In this document: in pieces, positions 29,410-30,128 of the stretch
How positions within the stretch are numbered: position 1 is the first letter of the stretch
How the letters are laid out: the number at the start of each line of letters is the position of its first letter
From: a virus
IMG/VR virus record: IMGVR_UViG_3300047546_000224
Span: 1 to 30,128 of that record
Length of the DNA stretch: 30,128 bases
Strand: one strand, 5' to 3'
The notes under the pieces: generated by a model
The model's database searches: none
What the model was told of the DNA's origin: nothing
What the model saw: the letters and a program-made list of their open reading frames with translations, nothing else
Made by a program: the position numbers and the translations under genes

Positions 29410-30128
29410 ATGAAAGAAACTATTACACCGATGACTTTTGAAGAACTGAAAGCTCGTTTAGAAAAAGTACAACAAGCAATCTTATCAATTCAGGCTAACC
29501 CTAATATAGTTAAGCCAAGTCAGGTGAAAACATTAGAAAAACATTTGATTCAATTACAAGAATCTCTACAGAAAAAAATCAACCTCATATTTGAAATGGA
29601 TAAAGGAGTAATTCATACTGACGACGAAAACAAAGCTAAAGAACTAGCACAGAAAGGTGTGCAAGTACAGCTCCATAAAAAAGGAGAACCTTTAGATACT
29701 AAAAAAATTAAAGAAGCCGAAGAAGGTCTTCAATTTGATGCAAATCAAACAAAAGAAATTGCTAAAGAAGTAGCGAAAGCTGTAGCAATGGCTTTGAAAG
29801 AAGATGGTATGGAAATAGCTAGTGCTAAAATCTTACGATTAGAACCAATGGCTTTCGATACATTCTTCCAATATAAAGACGGAAAAGAAGATGAATTTGC
29901 TTTTCATATAGATCAAAATAAAAATATCGTTCTTTCTGATTTCACTTTTACTGAAATTATAGGACAAGTAGGTGTAAAAGGAGCAGGTGAACCTTTTGTA
30001 AATAAAGATGTAGTTAAAGCTAACTTATTAAAAGTATGGGCTAAGCTAGACGGAAATATGCAGGAAGGTGAAGGAGAAGAAGATTTGATGCAACAATTAG
30101 AAAAAGCATTACAGTCTCATGACTGGTA
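29410..30128 (+). CDS. accessory protein, cut by the right edge
   Basis: ATG at 29410 opens a frame that runs without a stop to the edge (239 codons seen). The first 60 residues are coiled coil (MTFEELKARLEKVQQAILSI, LEKHLIQLQESLQKKIN). A GVIHTDDENKAKELAQKGVQVQLHKKG-type stretch follows near 68-95, then an acidic/alanine helix (TKEIAKEVAKAVAMALKED) and a region with AFDTFFQYKDGKEDEFAFHI and VLSDFTFTEIIGQVG. Charged composition and position in the accessory run suggest a soluble or virion-internal protein. The family is not recognised and the C-terminus is missing. Confidence 0.75.
   Translation, partial: MKETITPMTFEELKARLEKVQQAILSIQANPNIVKPSQVKTLEKHLIQLQESLQKKINLIFEMDKGVIHTDDENKAKELAQKGVQVQLHKKGEPLDTKKIKEAEEGLQFDANQTKEIAKEVAKAVAMALKEDGMEIASAKILRLEPMAFDTFFQYKDGKEDEFAFHIDQNKNIVLSDFTFTEIIGQVGVKGAGEPFVNKDVVKANLLKVWAKLDGNMQEGEGEEDLMQQLEKALQSHDW

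Overview
The window reads as one contiguous piece of a large, AT-rich tailed-phage genome with a contractile tail, distantly T4-like. About forty genes lie almost end to end on the + strand, often overlapping by 1-26 bases. Recognisable T4-type products are a gp55-like late sigma factor, a gp5-like spike, gp25, gp6 (baseplate J), a gp61-like primase, long baseplate and fibre proteins and a peptidase S74 fibre tip. No integrase, tRNA, rRNA, CRISPR array or insertion sequence is visible. A Bacteroidota host, probably flavobacterial, is an inference: four promoter-like sites have TTG, exactly 20 nt, then TAnnTTA (the Bacteroidota -33/-7 architecture), and start codons are preceded by A-rich sequence rather than a Shine-Dalgarno box.

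Layout. 1-83 (minus) is the edge of a divergent membrane-protein gene. 183-1216 holds two unrecognised genes separated by a GC-rich run of hairpins. 1381-3095 is an HD phosphohydrolase, a small membrane/coiled-coil protein and the gp55-like sigma factor. 3118-14447 is the baseplate block: spike, wedge gp25 and gp6, a DNRLRE-like beta-sandwich protein and a 1130-residue baseplate protein ending in a Pro/Thr/Ala stalk, ten glycines and a complete Hint (hedgehog/intein) module. 14492-19597 holds further tail structural proteins and fibres, including two paralogous pairs. 19622-22955 is a run of small accessory genes. 23039-24744 carries the primase and a PD-(D/E)XK nuclease. 24772 to the right edge is a second accessory run: P-loop kinase, nucleotidyltransferase-metallopeptidase fusion, HAD phosphatase, zinc-ribbon protein, coiled-coil membrane protein, ParB-like protein and a truncated gene at the edge.

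The most interesting pattern is that at least six otherwise unrelated accessory proteins begin with the same short peptide, M-K-(L/S)-x-x-(hydrophobic)-(hydrophobic)-(hydrophobic)-E, with Glu always at position 9, usually followed by A, G or K. This resembles the capsid-targeting sequence of T4 internal proteins and the (L/I)-x-E cleavage rule of the T4 prohead protease gp21. I infer that these proteins (a kinase-like protein, a zeta-toxin-like P-loop protein, an HAD phosphatase, a ParB-like protein, an LPP20-like protein and one unknown) may be packaged in the head and injected. Two very basic micro-proteins lie among them.

Two classes of regulatory site seem to divide the genes. The TTG-N20-TAnnTTA sites precede the left-edge gene, gene 848, the GIY-YIG gene and the primase. 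A TATTTAT element sits in the short gaps before eight other genes, many structural or accessory, and may be the late promoter read by the gp55-like factor. All functions are inferred by reading motifs by eye; no database search was run.
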